From Photobacterium sp. GB-56 (lineage in GTDB: Bacteria > Pseudomonadota > Gammaproteobacteria > Enterobacterales > Vibrionaceae): a DNA stretch of 47,359 nucleotides. The position numbers and the translations under genes were made by a program. The DNA lies in NCBI RefSeq assembly GCF_003026105.1, contig NZ_PYNW01000021.1, positions 1 to 47,359 of the forward strand, written 5' to 3'. Below, in pieces: positions 1 through 8,417 of this stretch. The notes under the pieces were generated by a model that saw only the letters and a list, made by a program, of their open reading frames with translations, did not search any database and had not been told where the DNA came from. The first letter of the stretch is position 1; every line of letters starts with the position of its first letter.

Positions 1-697
1 GGGGAGATTTTGATAATAAGAGACATGATACATATTGGATGAATGATTTATTTTCATATTGAATAAAAGTAAGGGTGATAAATATACCCATCGCTAATTG
101 ATATAAAAAACACTTAGAAATATTCCATGTTTTTAAATGAAACGTGTAAATATATTTACTTAAAGATGTGGTATAGATCTTAAAAATGCGTAGTGCAATT
201 AATGGTGTTTCAAAGTAAATGATGGGGCTTTGCTTTTATCTTTATGTTTTTAAAGTGGATTTTTTGATTTTCTTGGTGGTGGTAAGAAAAGGAAATTGTT
301 CTGTTTTGATGATATTAATCAGATGTGGCGAATAAACATTAAAATAATATATAAAAAAGTGAAAATATAAATGTGAAATTTACGCCCATTCCCAATATAT
401 TCAATACTCAGAGAATAAAATAGAAATTTTTAGTTGGTACTGTCGTGTTAGTAAAAGACTGTCGTTATTGACCTACGACTTTATGAAATGATAAAAAATA
501 TAGGAATCGCTAAAAACATATAAGTAAACGCTTCTGCTTAGTTACCTCTGCTACAGCATTATTAATATTACAACTACAAAACCACTTTTTATTAATGTTA
601 ATTTTTTGAATTTTCACTTTGGATAGCATTGTCTGCTTTTAGTTCTAATAAGAGCAGTTTGTAAAGTCAGTATTAATAACAGGAAGGATAACTATAA
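1..697. other. Non-coding leader region, very AT-rich
   Basis: I see no convincing coding sequence on either strand, no tRNA and no strong terminator. The DNA is strongly AT-rich. The last bases carry AGGAAGGA about ten bases before the permease ATG, so the region probably holds that gene's promoter, but I cannot choose a single -35/-10 pair with confidence. Confidence 0.6.
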
Positions 698-2347
698 ATG
701 AATAATAATTTAGAGCTAAAGCCTAAAAGGAAGATGGGCTTAGTATCATTAACCATGACAGGTATTGGCTCGATAATTGGTTCGGGGTGGCTTTTTGGCG
801 CCTATCACGCGGCAAAAATTGCGGGACCTGCCTCACTCGTCTCATGGGTGATAGGCGGTATAGCTGTGTTGGTTGTCGCGTTGACATATACCGAGGTCGC
901 AACCTTGTTCCCTAAATCTGGTGGTCCTGTTCGATTTTTAGAGCTGACTCATGGCTCCATTGTTGGCTATATGGCGGCTTGGGCTACTTGGCTTTCAATT
1001 GTGACCGTTATTCCTATTGAAGCTGAAGCCTCGGTACAGTACATGCATTCTTGGCAGTGGGAATGGGCTAAACCTATTACATCAACAATATTTAATGCTC
1101 AAACCCAAAGTTTGTCGTTCGTTGGGTTACTTATTGCGGCGGGATTAATGCTGATTTACTTTCTACTTAATTACTGGAGTGTCAGTTTATTTAGTAAATC
1201 TCAGACCAGTATTACGATCTTTAAAATAGCGATCCCAATTTTCAGTGTCGCTTCGATTGTCGCAGCTGGATTTCATCCGCAAAACTTTACCGCTGTTAAT
1301 CATTCCTTTGCGCCCTATGGATGGGCTGGCTCACTAACGGCCGTAGCAACAGCAGGTATCGTTTTTGCTTATAATGGCTTTCAAAGCCCGATGCACTTTG
1401 CTGGAGAGTCTAAAAATCCCGGTAAAGATTTACCAAGAGCAATCATTCTGACGCTTATCATCGCTGTATTTTTGTATTTAGGGTTACAAGCCGCTTTCAT
1501 TGGTGGTGTTGAACCATCGGAGCTTGCTGTAAAAGGTTGGAGTTTGGATTTCTCATCACCATTTGCTCAATTAGCGATAGCACTAAACCTTAACCTTGTT
1601 GTGATGTTGCTTTATGTTGATGCTTTTGTTTCTCCGTCTGGGACTGGTATTACCTATATGGGGACAACAACGCGGATGTTATTTGCGATGAGTGAGTATG
1701 GCCACCTACCAAAATCGTGGTCAAAATTACACCCTAAATATCATATTCCCCGTGCAGCATTGTGGGTGAATTTATTTGTCGGCTTTATTTTCTTATACCT
1801 ATTCCGAGGCTGGGGACAATTAGCTGGGATTATTTCTGCGGCAACGGTTGTCACCTACATTGTAGGTCCGATGGCGGCGATGTCACTGAGAAAGCTTGCT
1901 CCAGATGCTGAACGTCCTGTTCGTTTAAAAGCGTTACAAATCATTGCACCATTAGGTTTTGCTATCTCATCTGAAGTGCTTTATTGGTCTCGTTGGCCGT
2001 TGACGGGCAAAGTGATCTTTATTCTACTGCTAGGGTTTGTGATTTATGCTTACTTTCAAAATAATCGCGGTTGGAAAAATATTAAACAACACATGAAGTC
2101 GAGTGCTTGGTTACTCGGTTATTTTGTCACTATGGTTGTACTTTCGTTTATTGGCAGTGATCAATTTGGTGGGATCAATATTATTCCATTTGGTTATGAT
2201 ATGGCTGTTGTTGCTGTAGTCAGTTTATTTTTCTTTTACTGGGGAGTTAATTCAGCGTGGTTAACACCAAAATTAGAGCATGAGTTAGCGCAATTGGAAG
2301 TGAAATCTGAGCCAGCAAAAGCACTATTGGTTAAGCACTCTATCTGA
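698..2347 (+). CDS. APC-family amino-acid permease (aspartate:proton symporter-like)
   Basis: A 549-residue inner-membrane transporter of the APC superfamily. The N-terminal signature GIGSIIGSGWLFG near residues 22-34 is the glycine-rich unwound part of helix 1 that binds substrate in this family. It is followed by roughly 12-14 hydrophobic segments and a short charged cytoplasmic tail. Length and sequence character (long C-terminus, EVATLFPKSGG after helix 2) resemble the YveA-like aspartate/proton symporters more than the 450-residue lysine or GABA carriers, but substrate cannot be read from sequence, so the aspartate assignment is inference. The start is supported by AGGAAGGA upstream. It stands alone, with a different gene type downstream and no hairpin terminator at its end. 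Confidence 0.85.
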   Translation: MNNNLELKPKRKMGLVSLTMTGIGSIIGSGWLFGAYHAAKIAGPASLVSWVIGGIAVLVVALTYTEVATLFPKSGGPVRFLELTHGSIVGYMAAWATWLSIVTVIPIEAEASVQYMHSWQWEWAKPITSTIFNAQTQSLSFVGLLIAAGLMLIYFLLNYWSVSLFSKSQTSITIFKIAIPIFSVASIVAAGFHPQNFTAVNHSFAPYGWAGSLTAVATAGIVFAYNGFQSPMHFAGESKNPGKDLPRAIILTLIIAVFLYLGLQAAFIGGVEPSELAVKGWSLDFSSPFAQLAIALNLNLVVMLLYVDAFVSPSGTGITYMGTTTRMLFAMSEYGHLPKSWSKLHPKYHIPRAALWVNLFVGFIFLYLFRGWGQLAGIISAATVVTYIVGPMAAMSLRKLAPDAERPVRLKALQIIAPLGFAISSEVLYWSRWPLTGKVIFILLLGFVIYAYFQNNRGWKNIKQHMKSSAWLLGYFVTMVVLSFIGSDQFGGINIIPFGYDMAVVAVVSLFFFYWGVNSAWLTPKLEHELAQLEVKSEPAKALLVKHSI

Positions 2348-2473
2348 TATTGCTGCGATAGCCCTCTATATTTAGACAGGTTATGAATATACTAAAAATA
2401 AAGGGTTAGAATCTTAATCTCTTGTAGTGTCCATGATACATTTAAAAAATAACTATTTTCATTTGAGGTTGTC

Positions 2474-3022
2474 ATGGACGCGTTATCACTATTACTCAAT
2501 CGTCGCTCTATTCCTAAACTTGTTGAACCTGCACCTGAAGGGGAAGCATTGGATAATATCTTTCGAGCGGGTCTGCGTGCCCCCGATCACGGTGGTTTAA
2601 TGCCATGGCGTTTTATTGTTTCTCAAGGTGATGGATTACAACGTCTTGCTGATATTTTAGTTTCAGCGGCTAAAGCCGACGATCTCGAAGAGTTTGTAAT
2701 TGAAAAAGCATCTAAGGCTCCATTTCGTGCACCCATGGTCATTACGGTTGTCAGTAAGGTAACAGAAGGGCATAAAGTCCCTGTGATTGAGCAACATTTA
2801 TCAGCAGGTTGTGCGGTACAAGCGATGCAGATGGCGGCGGTAGCACAAGGCTTCTCTGGATTTTGGCGCACAGGTTCATGGGCTTATCATCCCGTAGTAC
2901 GTGAAGCATTAGGCGTACAAGGTGAAGATATGATCGTGGGCTTTTTATATTTAGGTTCGGCGAATTGCCGTGAAGCTAAACTGCATGAGCGTGACTTAAA
3001 CCAGTTCGTTGAATATCTTTAA
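2474..3022 (+). CDS. ydjA: YdjA-type nitroreductase
   Basis: A 182-residue flavin-dependent nitroreductase, cytosolic, expected to bind FMN and use NAD(P)H. The N-terminus MDALSLLLNRRS and the segment AGLRAPDHGGLMPWRF match the small YdjA branch, which has a reduced active site compared with NfsA/NfsB. The start is fixed by GAGG just before the ATG. As in E. coli, it is immediately upstream of selD. A strong hairpin separates the two here, so selD is probably transcribed from its own promoter. Physiological substrate is not known from sequence. Confidence 0.9.
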   Translation: MDALSLLLNRRSIPKLVEPAPEGEALDNIFRAGLRAPDHGGLMPWRFIVSQGDGLQRLADILVSAAKADDLEEFVIEKASKAPFRAPMVITVVSKVTEGHKVPVIEQHLSAGCAVQAMQMAAVAQGFSGFWRTGSWAYHPVVREALGVQGEDMIVGFLYLGSANCREAKLHERDLNQFVEYL

Positions 3023-3053
3023 CGCTAAAGCATTTCAAAACTATATTTTAAAG

Positions 3054-3102
3054 AGGTGATACCTATTCGGTGAACAATACCGTGAGGGGTGTCACCTTTT
3101 TT
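3054..3102 (+). terminator. Rho-independent terminator after ydjA
   Basis: The arms AGGTGATACC and GGTGTCACCT pair with one G-U, an inner CGGT/ACCG stem nests inside, and a run of six T follows. Confidence 0.8.
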
Positions 3103-3132
3103 AGCTCAGATTGATTGTTTTTAACGCTATTT

Positions 3133-3146
3133 TTGATTTATATCAA
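3133..3146 (+). promoter_or_regulatory. FNR-type box upstream of selD
   Basis: TTGATTTATATCAA is a perfect match to the FNR consensus TTGAT-N4-ATCAA. It lies about 90 bp before the selD ATG and after the ydjA terminator, where an activator site would sit. The match is visible; oxygen control of selD is inferred. It makes sense because selenoproteins such as formate dehydrogenase work anaerobically. Confidence 0.6.
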
Positions 3147-3185
3147 TGGAAAAATAGCATGATATTCGCTCTAAAGATGACAGGT

Positions 3186-3212
3186 GTTAGGGGCAGGAGT
3201 AGAATCCCTGAC
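3186..3212 (+). promoter_or_regulatory. Hairpin in selD leader
   Basis: GTTAGGG pairs with CCCTGAC (one G-U) across a 13-base loop. A pyrimidine-rich tract ending in six T follows just before the ribosome binding site. The layout resembles an attenuator, but there is no second alternative stem that I can prove. Confidence 0.35.
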
Positions 3213-3236
3213 TCTTTCCCTTTTTTGGAGCGTGTC

Positions 3237-4271
3237 ATGGAAAATGTTCGCCTAACTCAATACAGTCACGGTGCCGGATGTGGTTGTAAAATTTCTCCCC
3301 AAGTTCTCGACACCATTTTACGCACCCAGTTAGCCCCATTCTCAGATCCTAACCTTTTGGTGGGTAATGAAAGTAAAGATGATGCTGCCGTTTATGATTT
3401 AGGTAATGGTACAGCAGTGATAAGTACTACCGACTTCTTCATGCCAATCGTTGACGACCCATTTGATTTCGGTCGTATTGCCGCAACGAATGCGATCAGT
3501 GATGTGTACGCGATGGGTGGTAAACCTATTATGGCGATTGCTATTTTAGGTTGGCCTGTCAATATCTTAGCCCCTGAAATTGCGCAACAAGTCATTGAAG
3601 GCGGTCGCTCTGTATGTCGTGAAGCAGGGATCTCACTTGCTGGCGGCCACTCTATTGATGCCCCTGAGCCAATTTTTGGTCTTGCTGTTACAGGTATTGT
3701 TGATACTGCTCGTGTGAAGCGTAATGACAGTGCTGAAGCAGGCTGTAAGCTGTATATCACTAAGCCATTGGGTATTGGTGTATTAACAACAGCAGAAAAG
3801 AAATCTAAGTTGGCTGATGAGCACCAAGGATTAGCACGCGATTGGATGTGCAAATTAAATAAACCGGGCGCAGATTTTGCTGACGTTGCGGGTGTTAAAG
3901 CCCTAACGGATGTCACAGGTTTTGGCTTAATGGGTCACTTAACAGAGATCTGTGAAGGCAGCAATTTAAAAGCAAAGCTGTGGTTTGATAAAGTGCCCAC
4001 ATTGCCTGGTGTGTATGAGTACATTGAGCAAGGTTGTGTACCAGGTGGTACTGAGCGTAACTTTATGAGTTATGGCGATAAACTTGGTGAAATGACCGAT
4101 CAGCAAAAAGCAGTATTATGCGATCCACAAACATCGGGTGGCTTATTATTAGCAGCAACACCTGATTGTGAAGCTGAATTAATTGAAATTGCGAAAAAAT
4201 ACGACATTTTGCTGGAAGCGATTGGTGAGTTAGAGCCGATGGATGGCGATATCTTAATCGAGGTTTGCTAA
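3237..4271 (+). CDS. selD: Selenophosphate synthase (selenide, water dikinase)
   Basis: SelD makes selenophosphate from selenide and ATP, the selenium donor for selenocysteine and for 2-selenouridine in tRNA. With the ATG at 3237 the protein has 344 residues, close to the E. coli protein (347), and begins [18 protein letters not shown]. The catalytic pair Cys15 and Lys18 correspond to E. coli Cys17 and Lys20, so this is a cysteine form, not a selenocysteine form. The reading frame is open back to 3111, but that extension runs through the FNR box and the leader hairpin, while 3237 has GGAG seven bases upstream, so I use 3237. The stop codon overlaps the mnmH start, showing translational coupling. 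Confidence 0.95.
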   Translation: MENVRLTQYSHGAGCGCKISPQVLDTILRTQLAPFSDPNLLVGNESKDDAAVYDLGNGTAVISTTDFFMPIVDDPFDFGRIAATNAISDVYAMGGKPIMAIAILGWPVNILAPEIAQQVIEGGRSVCREAGISLAGGHSIDAPEPIFGLAVTGIVDTARVKRNDSAEAGCKLYITKPLGIGVLTTAEKKSKLADEHQGLARDWMCKLNKPGADFADVAGVKALTDVTGFGLMGHLTEICEGSNLKAKLWFDKVPTLPGVYEYIEQGCVPGGTERNFMSYGDKLGEMTDQQKAVLCDPQTSGGLLLAATPDCEAELIEIAKKYDILLEAIGELEPMDGDILIEVC

Positions 4272-5362
4272 TGCAACGTCCCAATTGCGAAGATTTTCGC
4301 AGTCTGTTTGTTAATGATACACCGTTAATGGATATGCGTGCGCCGGTTGAGTTTACTCAAGGCGCATTTCCTACTTCTGTTAGTCGTCCTTTGATGACGG
4401 ATGATGAACGTGCAGCAGTAGGTACATGTTATAAAAATCAAGGCCAACAAGCAGCGATTAAACTGGGTCATGAATTAGTCCATGGCGAAGTAAAAGCAGC
4501 ACGTGTTGCCCAGTGGAAAGCGTTTTGTGAAGCGAATCCTAGCGGGTATTTATATTGTTTTCGTGGTGGATTACGTTCACAAATTACCCAACAGTGGCTT
4601 AAAGAAGCGGGGATTGATTTTCCTTTTATTACTGGTGGTTATAAAGCGCTTCGCCGTTTTTTAATCGATACCATTGATGAAATCGCACAAAAGCCTACTG
4701 TGATTGTGGCGGGTAATACGGGGAATGGTAAAACCATTATGGTCAATGAGCTTACGAATGGTATTGATCTTGAAGGTGCAGCCCATCACCGTGGTTCATC
4801 ATTTGGTCGGTTTGTTACCCCACAGCGTACGCAAATCGCTTTTGAAAACGATTTAGCGGTACAAATGCTAAAAAAACACGATCGTGGTGTGACACAGTTT
4901 ATCTATGAAGATGAAAGTAAGAGTATTGGCTGCGTGATGGTGCCATTATCGCTTCAAGCTGCGATGAAACAAGCATCCATCGCCGTTATTGAAGATCCAA
5001 TAGACGTGCGTTTAGGCCGTTTATTGGATGACTATGTGATCACCATGCAACGTGATTATGTAGCCCACTACGGTGAAGAGCAAGGCTGGATCTTGTTTGA
5101 AGAATACCTTGAAAAAGGCATGTTTAATATTCGTAAGCGTTTAGGTCTAGAGCGTCATCAAGAAATACTCGATGCGCAGAAACATGCGATTAACGTGATG
5201 CAATCAACGGGATCTGTGTCAGATCATGATGGCTGGTTAGTGCCTTTACTTGAACAATATTATGATCCAATGTACACCTATCAGTTAAGTAAAAAGGCAG
5301 AACGTATTGTTTTTCGTGGTGATTATCAAACAGTAAAAGCGTGGTTTGAAGCGCAATCATAA
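4271..5362 (+). CDS. mnmH: tRNA 2-selenouridine synthase
   Basis: MnmH (SelU, YbbB) first geranylates and then selenates the 2-thiouridine at the wobble base of Lys, Glu and Gln tRNAs, using selenophosphate from SelD. The 363-residue protein has an N-terminal rhodanese domain with the catalytic Cys96 in YCFRGG and a C-terminal P-loop domain with GNTGNGKT at residues 148-155. The ATG shares its first base with the last base of the selD TAA stop, a tight coupling that fits the substrate link between the two enzymes. A longer frame from TTG at 4265 adds only two codons and is unlikely. Confidence 0.95.
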   Translation: MQRPNCEDFRSLFVNDTPLMDMRAPVEFTQGAFPTSVSRPLMTDDERAAVGTCYKNQGQQAAIKLGHELVHGEVKAARVAQWKAFCEANPSGYLYCFRGGLRSQITQQWLKEAGIDFPFITGGYKALRRFLIDTIDEIAQKPTVIVAGNTGNGKTIMVNELTNGIDLEGAAHHRGSSFGRFVTPQRTQIAFENDLAVQMLKKHDRGVTQFIYEDESKSIGCVMVPLSLQAAMKQASIAVIEDPIDVRLGRLLDDYVITMQRDYVAHYGEEQGWILFEEYLEKGMFNIRKRLGLERHQEILDAQKHAINVMQSTGSVSDHDGWLVPLLEQYYDPMYTYQLSKKAERIVFRGDYQTVKAWFEAQS

Positions 5363-5384
5363 TGTGATTGAGAACATGAAATAG

Positions 5385-5425
5385 AAGCTGATCAGTTAAT
5401 GCCATCATTAACGATCAGCTTTTTT
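5385..5425 (+). terminator. Terminator between mnmH and bax
   Basis: AAGCTGATC and GATCAGCTT pair, extended by GTTAATG/CATTAAC with one bulge, followed by T6. It lies between converging genes and may act in both directions. Confidence 0.8.
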
Positions 5426-5430
5426 AATAT

Positions 5431-6210
5431 CTATGAAGAAGACGTGGTTGGAATAAGATCTTTATTTGAGTTTATTAGGTCTAATAAGCGTTGGATGTAT
5501 TGATGCCCAATTTGCGAATATTCGAGTAAGCCATGAACTAATGCTTGTGCGGTGATCGGTTTATTATCCTGTTGCAGTTTTGCACGAATATTACGCAGTT
5601 CACTATAAGCATCATTAGTATTGATGTTATTAAAATAAGATTCTACTGCTGCATGGATAGAAGGAAAACTTTTCACTTCATGATAATGTTCAAGATCAAT
5701 ATCTAATGGCGGAATACCGCACCCTTCGGTAAAGCACCATTCGCCAAAATAACTATTTCCTTTTTCAGCAAAGCGTGATGTTCCCCATGATGATTCTAAT
5801 GCGGCCTGTGCGAGGACTAATTGTGTAGGTATAACATTAACGCGCTTTAATAATTCTGTTAGCCATTGCTGGGTAATTGTTTTTTTTGGTAATGGCAGAT
5901 CATATTGCTGACTAAGCGTTGTAATCAAGTCGTTATCTAAATCTATCTTGGCTGGATCTTTACTCAGGAGTTCTAGTTGTTGACGATCTTCTAAGATCTG
6001 GTGATTAGTTTCTTCAACAAACGGATATAGATAGTCAAAGAAGGCTTTCTTTTTTTCGTCAATGTTGAGGAAGGCACCAAAGTTTGGTTTATCGGGATGG
6101 CTGAAATCATTATGTTCAATAAAATCATGCAATGAGTCTCTCCCAACCCAGAGCAAGCCAAGTAGCAATACAACAGCGAATACGGGGGTCAATGTTTTTA
6201 AATTAAGCAT
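5431..6210 (-). CDS. bax: Bax-like membrane-anchored glucosaminidase
   Basis: A 259-residue protein of the Bax family (COG2992), related to lysozyme-like beta-N-acetylglucosaminidases that cut peptidoglycan. Residues 8-23 form one hydrophobic anchor with little charge before it, so the body is probably periplasmic. The segment LVLAQAALESSWGTSRFA carries the expected catalytic glutamate at residue 139, and the following NSYFGEWCF is typical of the fold. Two nearby cysteines (WCFTEGCG) may form a disulfide. AAGAGAG precedes the ATG. Its E. coli relative is 274 residues long, so this looks complete. It converges on mnmH and is divergent from topB. Confidence 0.85.
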   Translation of the reverse strand: MLNLKTLTPVFAVVLLLGLLWVGRDSLHDFIEHNDFSHPDKPNFGAFLNIDEKKKAFFDYLYPFVEETNHQILEDRQQLELLSKDPAKIDLDNDLITTLSQQYDLPLPKKTITQQWLTELLKRVNVIPTQLVLAQAALESSWGTSRFAEKGNSYFGEWCFTEGCGIPPLDIDLEHYHEVKSFPSIHAAVESYFNNINTNDAYSELRNIRAKLQQDNKPITAQALVHGLLEYSQIGHQYIQRLLDLINSNKDLIPTTSSS

Positions 6211-6376
6211 TTATCTCTCTTATGAATCGACTGTTCAGTATTGATTAAGACGCATTTTATCACATCTAAGAAACAAAATTAGGCGTTGCCAACTGGTTTT
6301 ATATCCAGTATTTCTTGCTGCACTGCGCTGTTTTAGGTACAGTTTCAGCATTATTCACTGTCATATAAAGATTTTG

Positions 6377-8362
6377 ATGAGCCGTTTATATATTGCAGAA
6401 AAGCCAAGTTTAGGTCGGGCGATTGCCGCAGTGCTTCCTCGACCTCATAAAAATAATAATGGTTATATCGAAGTCGGTAATGGCGATATTGTTACGTGGT
6501 GTATTGGACATCTACTTGAACAAGTCGAGCCTGATGCTTATAACGAGCGCTATAAAAAGTGGAATTTAAATGATTTACCCATCATTCCTGAAAAATGGCA
6601 GCTTATTCCACGTAAAGCGGCGAAACAGCAATTAGCGGTAATTAAAAAGTTAGCTAAATCGGCTTCAGAAATTGTCCATGCTGGCGATCCTGATCGTGAA
6701 GGGCAATTGCTGGTGGATGAGGTGATAGATTACGCTAAATTACCTACGACAAAGAAAAAGACCGCATTACGGTTACTTATTTCTGATCTTAACCCAGCCG
6801 CAGTTAAAAAAGCGTTATCTTCTATGCGCAGTAATCATGATTTTGTACCATTGTCGGTATCAGCCTTAGCTCGCTCTAGGGCTGATTGGCTTTATGGTAT
6901 GAACATGACTCGAGCTTATACTTTACTTGGGCAAAAAGGGGGGTATCGGGGGGTATTGTCTGTTGGGCGAGTACAAACACCGATTTTAGGTTTAGTGGTG
7001 CGTCGTGATGATGAGATCGCTAATTTTATTCCTAAGCCTTTTTATGATGTGTTTGCACTTATTCCTTATGCAGAGCAAGAGATTCAGGCGCGATGGCTAC
7101 CAAGTAAAGCTTGCGAGCCTTATCAAGATGAAGAGGGAAGAATACTCAGTCGGCAGCTTTGTGAAAATGTGGTGAGTCGTATAAAAGGACAAGCCGCGGA
7201 AGTCACCGAATCTGAGCGTAAAGAAACCAAGCAAGCGGCGCCTTTACCTTACTCTTTATCAGCATTACAAATTGATGCTGCTAAACGCTATGGTATGAGT
7301 GCGGCAGATGTTTTAAGTATCTGTCAGTCGTTATATGAAAAGCATAAAGTGATCACTTACCCACGTTCTGATAGTCGCTATTTACCTAACGATCATTTCA
7401 AGCAAGCTGGTGAGGTTTGTGGTGCTATTGCCAATACAGACAATAGCCTATCGAATGCGGTTTCTGGCGCAAATACAGCATTAAAGTCCAAAGCATGGAA
7501 TGATAAAAAAGTGGATGCTCACCATGCAATTATCCCTACGCCAAAAGCGGTGAACCCACAAAGCTTAAGTTCCAGTGAAGCGAAGATCTATCAGCTAGTA
7601 GCAAGACAATATTTGATGCAATTTTACCCAGCAGCGATTTATGCGGAAGCGAAGTTAGTCTTTACTATCGCTAACGGGCAGTTTGTAGCAAAAGGACGTC
7701 AACTAATGGATGCGGGCTGGCGGGTATTATTAGGGCGAGATGATAAAGGTGATGATAACGATCTGGCTGATAAAGTGCCGCCGTTGACAAAAGGTACGGT
7801 ATTAACTTGTCGAGATGGTGTAATAAAAGACAAAATGACGGAGCCACCCAAAGCGTTTACGGAAGCGACCTTATTGCAAGCAATGACGGGGATTGCTCGC
7901 TTTGTTTCTGATCCATCGTTAAAGAAAATTTTACGTGATACCGATGGTTTAGGCACTGAAGCGACACGTGCTGGGATTTTAGAAATTTTATTTAAGCGTC
8001 AGCTATTACATCGACAAGGTAAAACCATTCATGCAACCGAGGCAGGGAGAGGCTTGATTTATGCCTTGCCGAATGAAGCAACCTATCCTGATATGACAGC
8101 GCATTGGGAACATCAACTACAGGATATGGCAGATAAAAAATATGCTTATCAACCCTTTATGGGCGCACTAGAGGTACAGATAACAGCCCTGATGGAAAAA
8201 GTAAAAGTCTCCGATATTCCACAAAGCTTACGCGATCTAAAGTCACCCGAATGGAGTAAGGGGGGAGCGAAGCGTCGATACTCAAAGAAAACGACAAGTG
8301 CAAAATCTTCATCTAATACTGCAGGTAAAACAACGCGAAAACGAAAGCTAAAAGAAAAATAG
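6377..8362 (+). CDS. topB: DNA topoisomerase III
   Basis: A type IA topoisomerase that decatenates DNA by single-strand passage, 661 residues compared with 653 in E. coli. The N-terminal toprim domain begins MSRLYIAEKPSLGRA and carries the metal-binding DPDREG motif near residue 103. The active-site tyrosine is Tyr328 in ITYPRSDSRYLP, the same number as in E. coli. The last 35 residues are rich in lysine and arginine, the usual DNA-binding tail, and there are no C-terminal zinc fingers, unlike topA. The TTG three bases upstream is also in frame, but the ATG gives the family N-terminus exactly. Confidence 0.96.
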   Translation: MSRLYIAEKPSLGRAIAAVLPRPHKNNNGYIEVGNGDIVTWCIGHLLEQVEPDAYNERYKKWNLNDLPIIPEKWQLIPRKAAKQQLAVIKKLAKSASEIVHAGDPDREGQLLVDEVIDYAKLPTTKKKTALRLLISDLNPAAVKKALSSMRSNHDFVPLSVSALARSRADWLYGMNMTRAYTLLGQKGGYRGVLSVGRVQTPILGLVVRRDDEIANFIPKPFYDVFALIPYAEQEIQARWLPSKACEPYQDEEGRILSRQLCENVVSRIKGQAAEVTESERKETKQAAPLPYSLSALQIDAAKRYGMSAADVLSICQSLYEKHKVITYPRSDSRYLPNDHFKQAGEVCGAIANTDNSLSNAVSGANTALKSKAWNDKKVDAHHAIIPTPKAVNPQSLSSSEAKIYQLVARQYLMQFYPAAIYAEAKLVFTIANGQFVAKGRQLMDAGWRVLLGRDDKGDDNDLADKVPPLTKGTVLTCRDGVIKDKMTEPPKAFTEATLLQAMTGIARFVSDPSLKKILRDTDGLGTEATRAGILEILFKRQLLHRQGKTIHATEAGRGLIYALPNEATYPDMTAHWEHQLQDMADKKYAYQPFMGALEVQITALMEKVKVSDIPQSLRDLKSPEWSKGGAKRRYSKKTTSAKSSSNTAGKTTRKRKLKEK

Positions 8363-8376
8363 AAGATACAGAGGAC

Positions 8377-8410
8377 ACAAAGTGGTTACGTTATTGAGTC
8401 GCCACTTTGT
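8377..8410. terminator. Hairpin between topB and the diguanylate cyclase gene
   Basis: ACAAAGTGG and CCACTTTGT form a perfect nine-pair stem between converging genes. There is no clear T-run on either side, so termination is likely but weakly supported. Confidence 0.45.
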
Positions 8411-8417
8411 ATTGAAA

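Noticed and set aside
3111..3236. N-terminal extension of SelD by 42 residues
   Set aside because: The frame is open, but it would translate the FNR box and leader hairpin, and family members begin at the later ATG, which has its own ribosome binding site.
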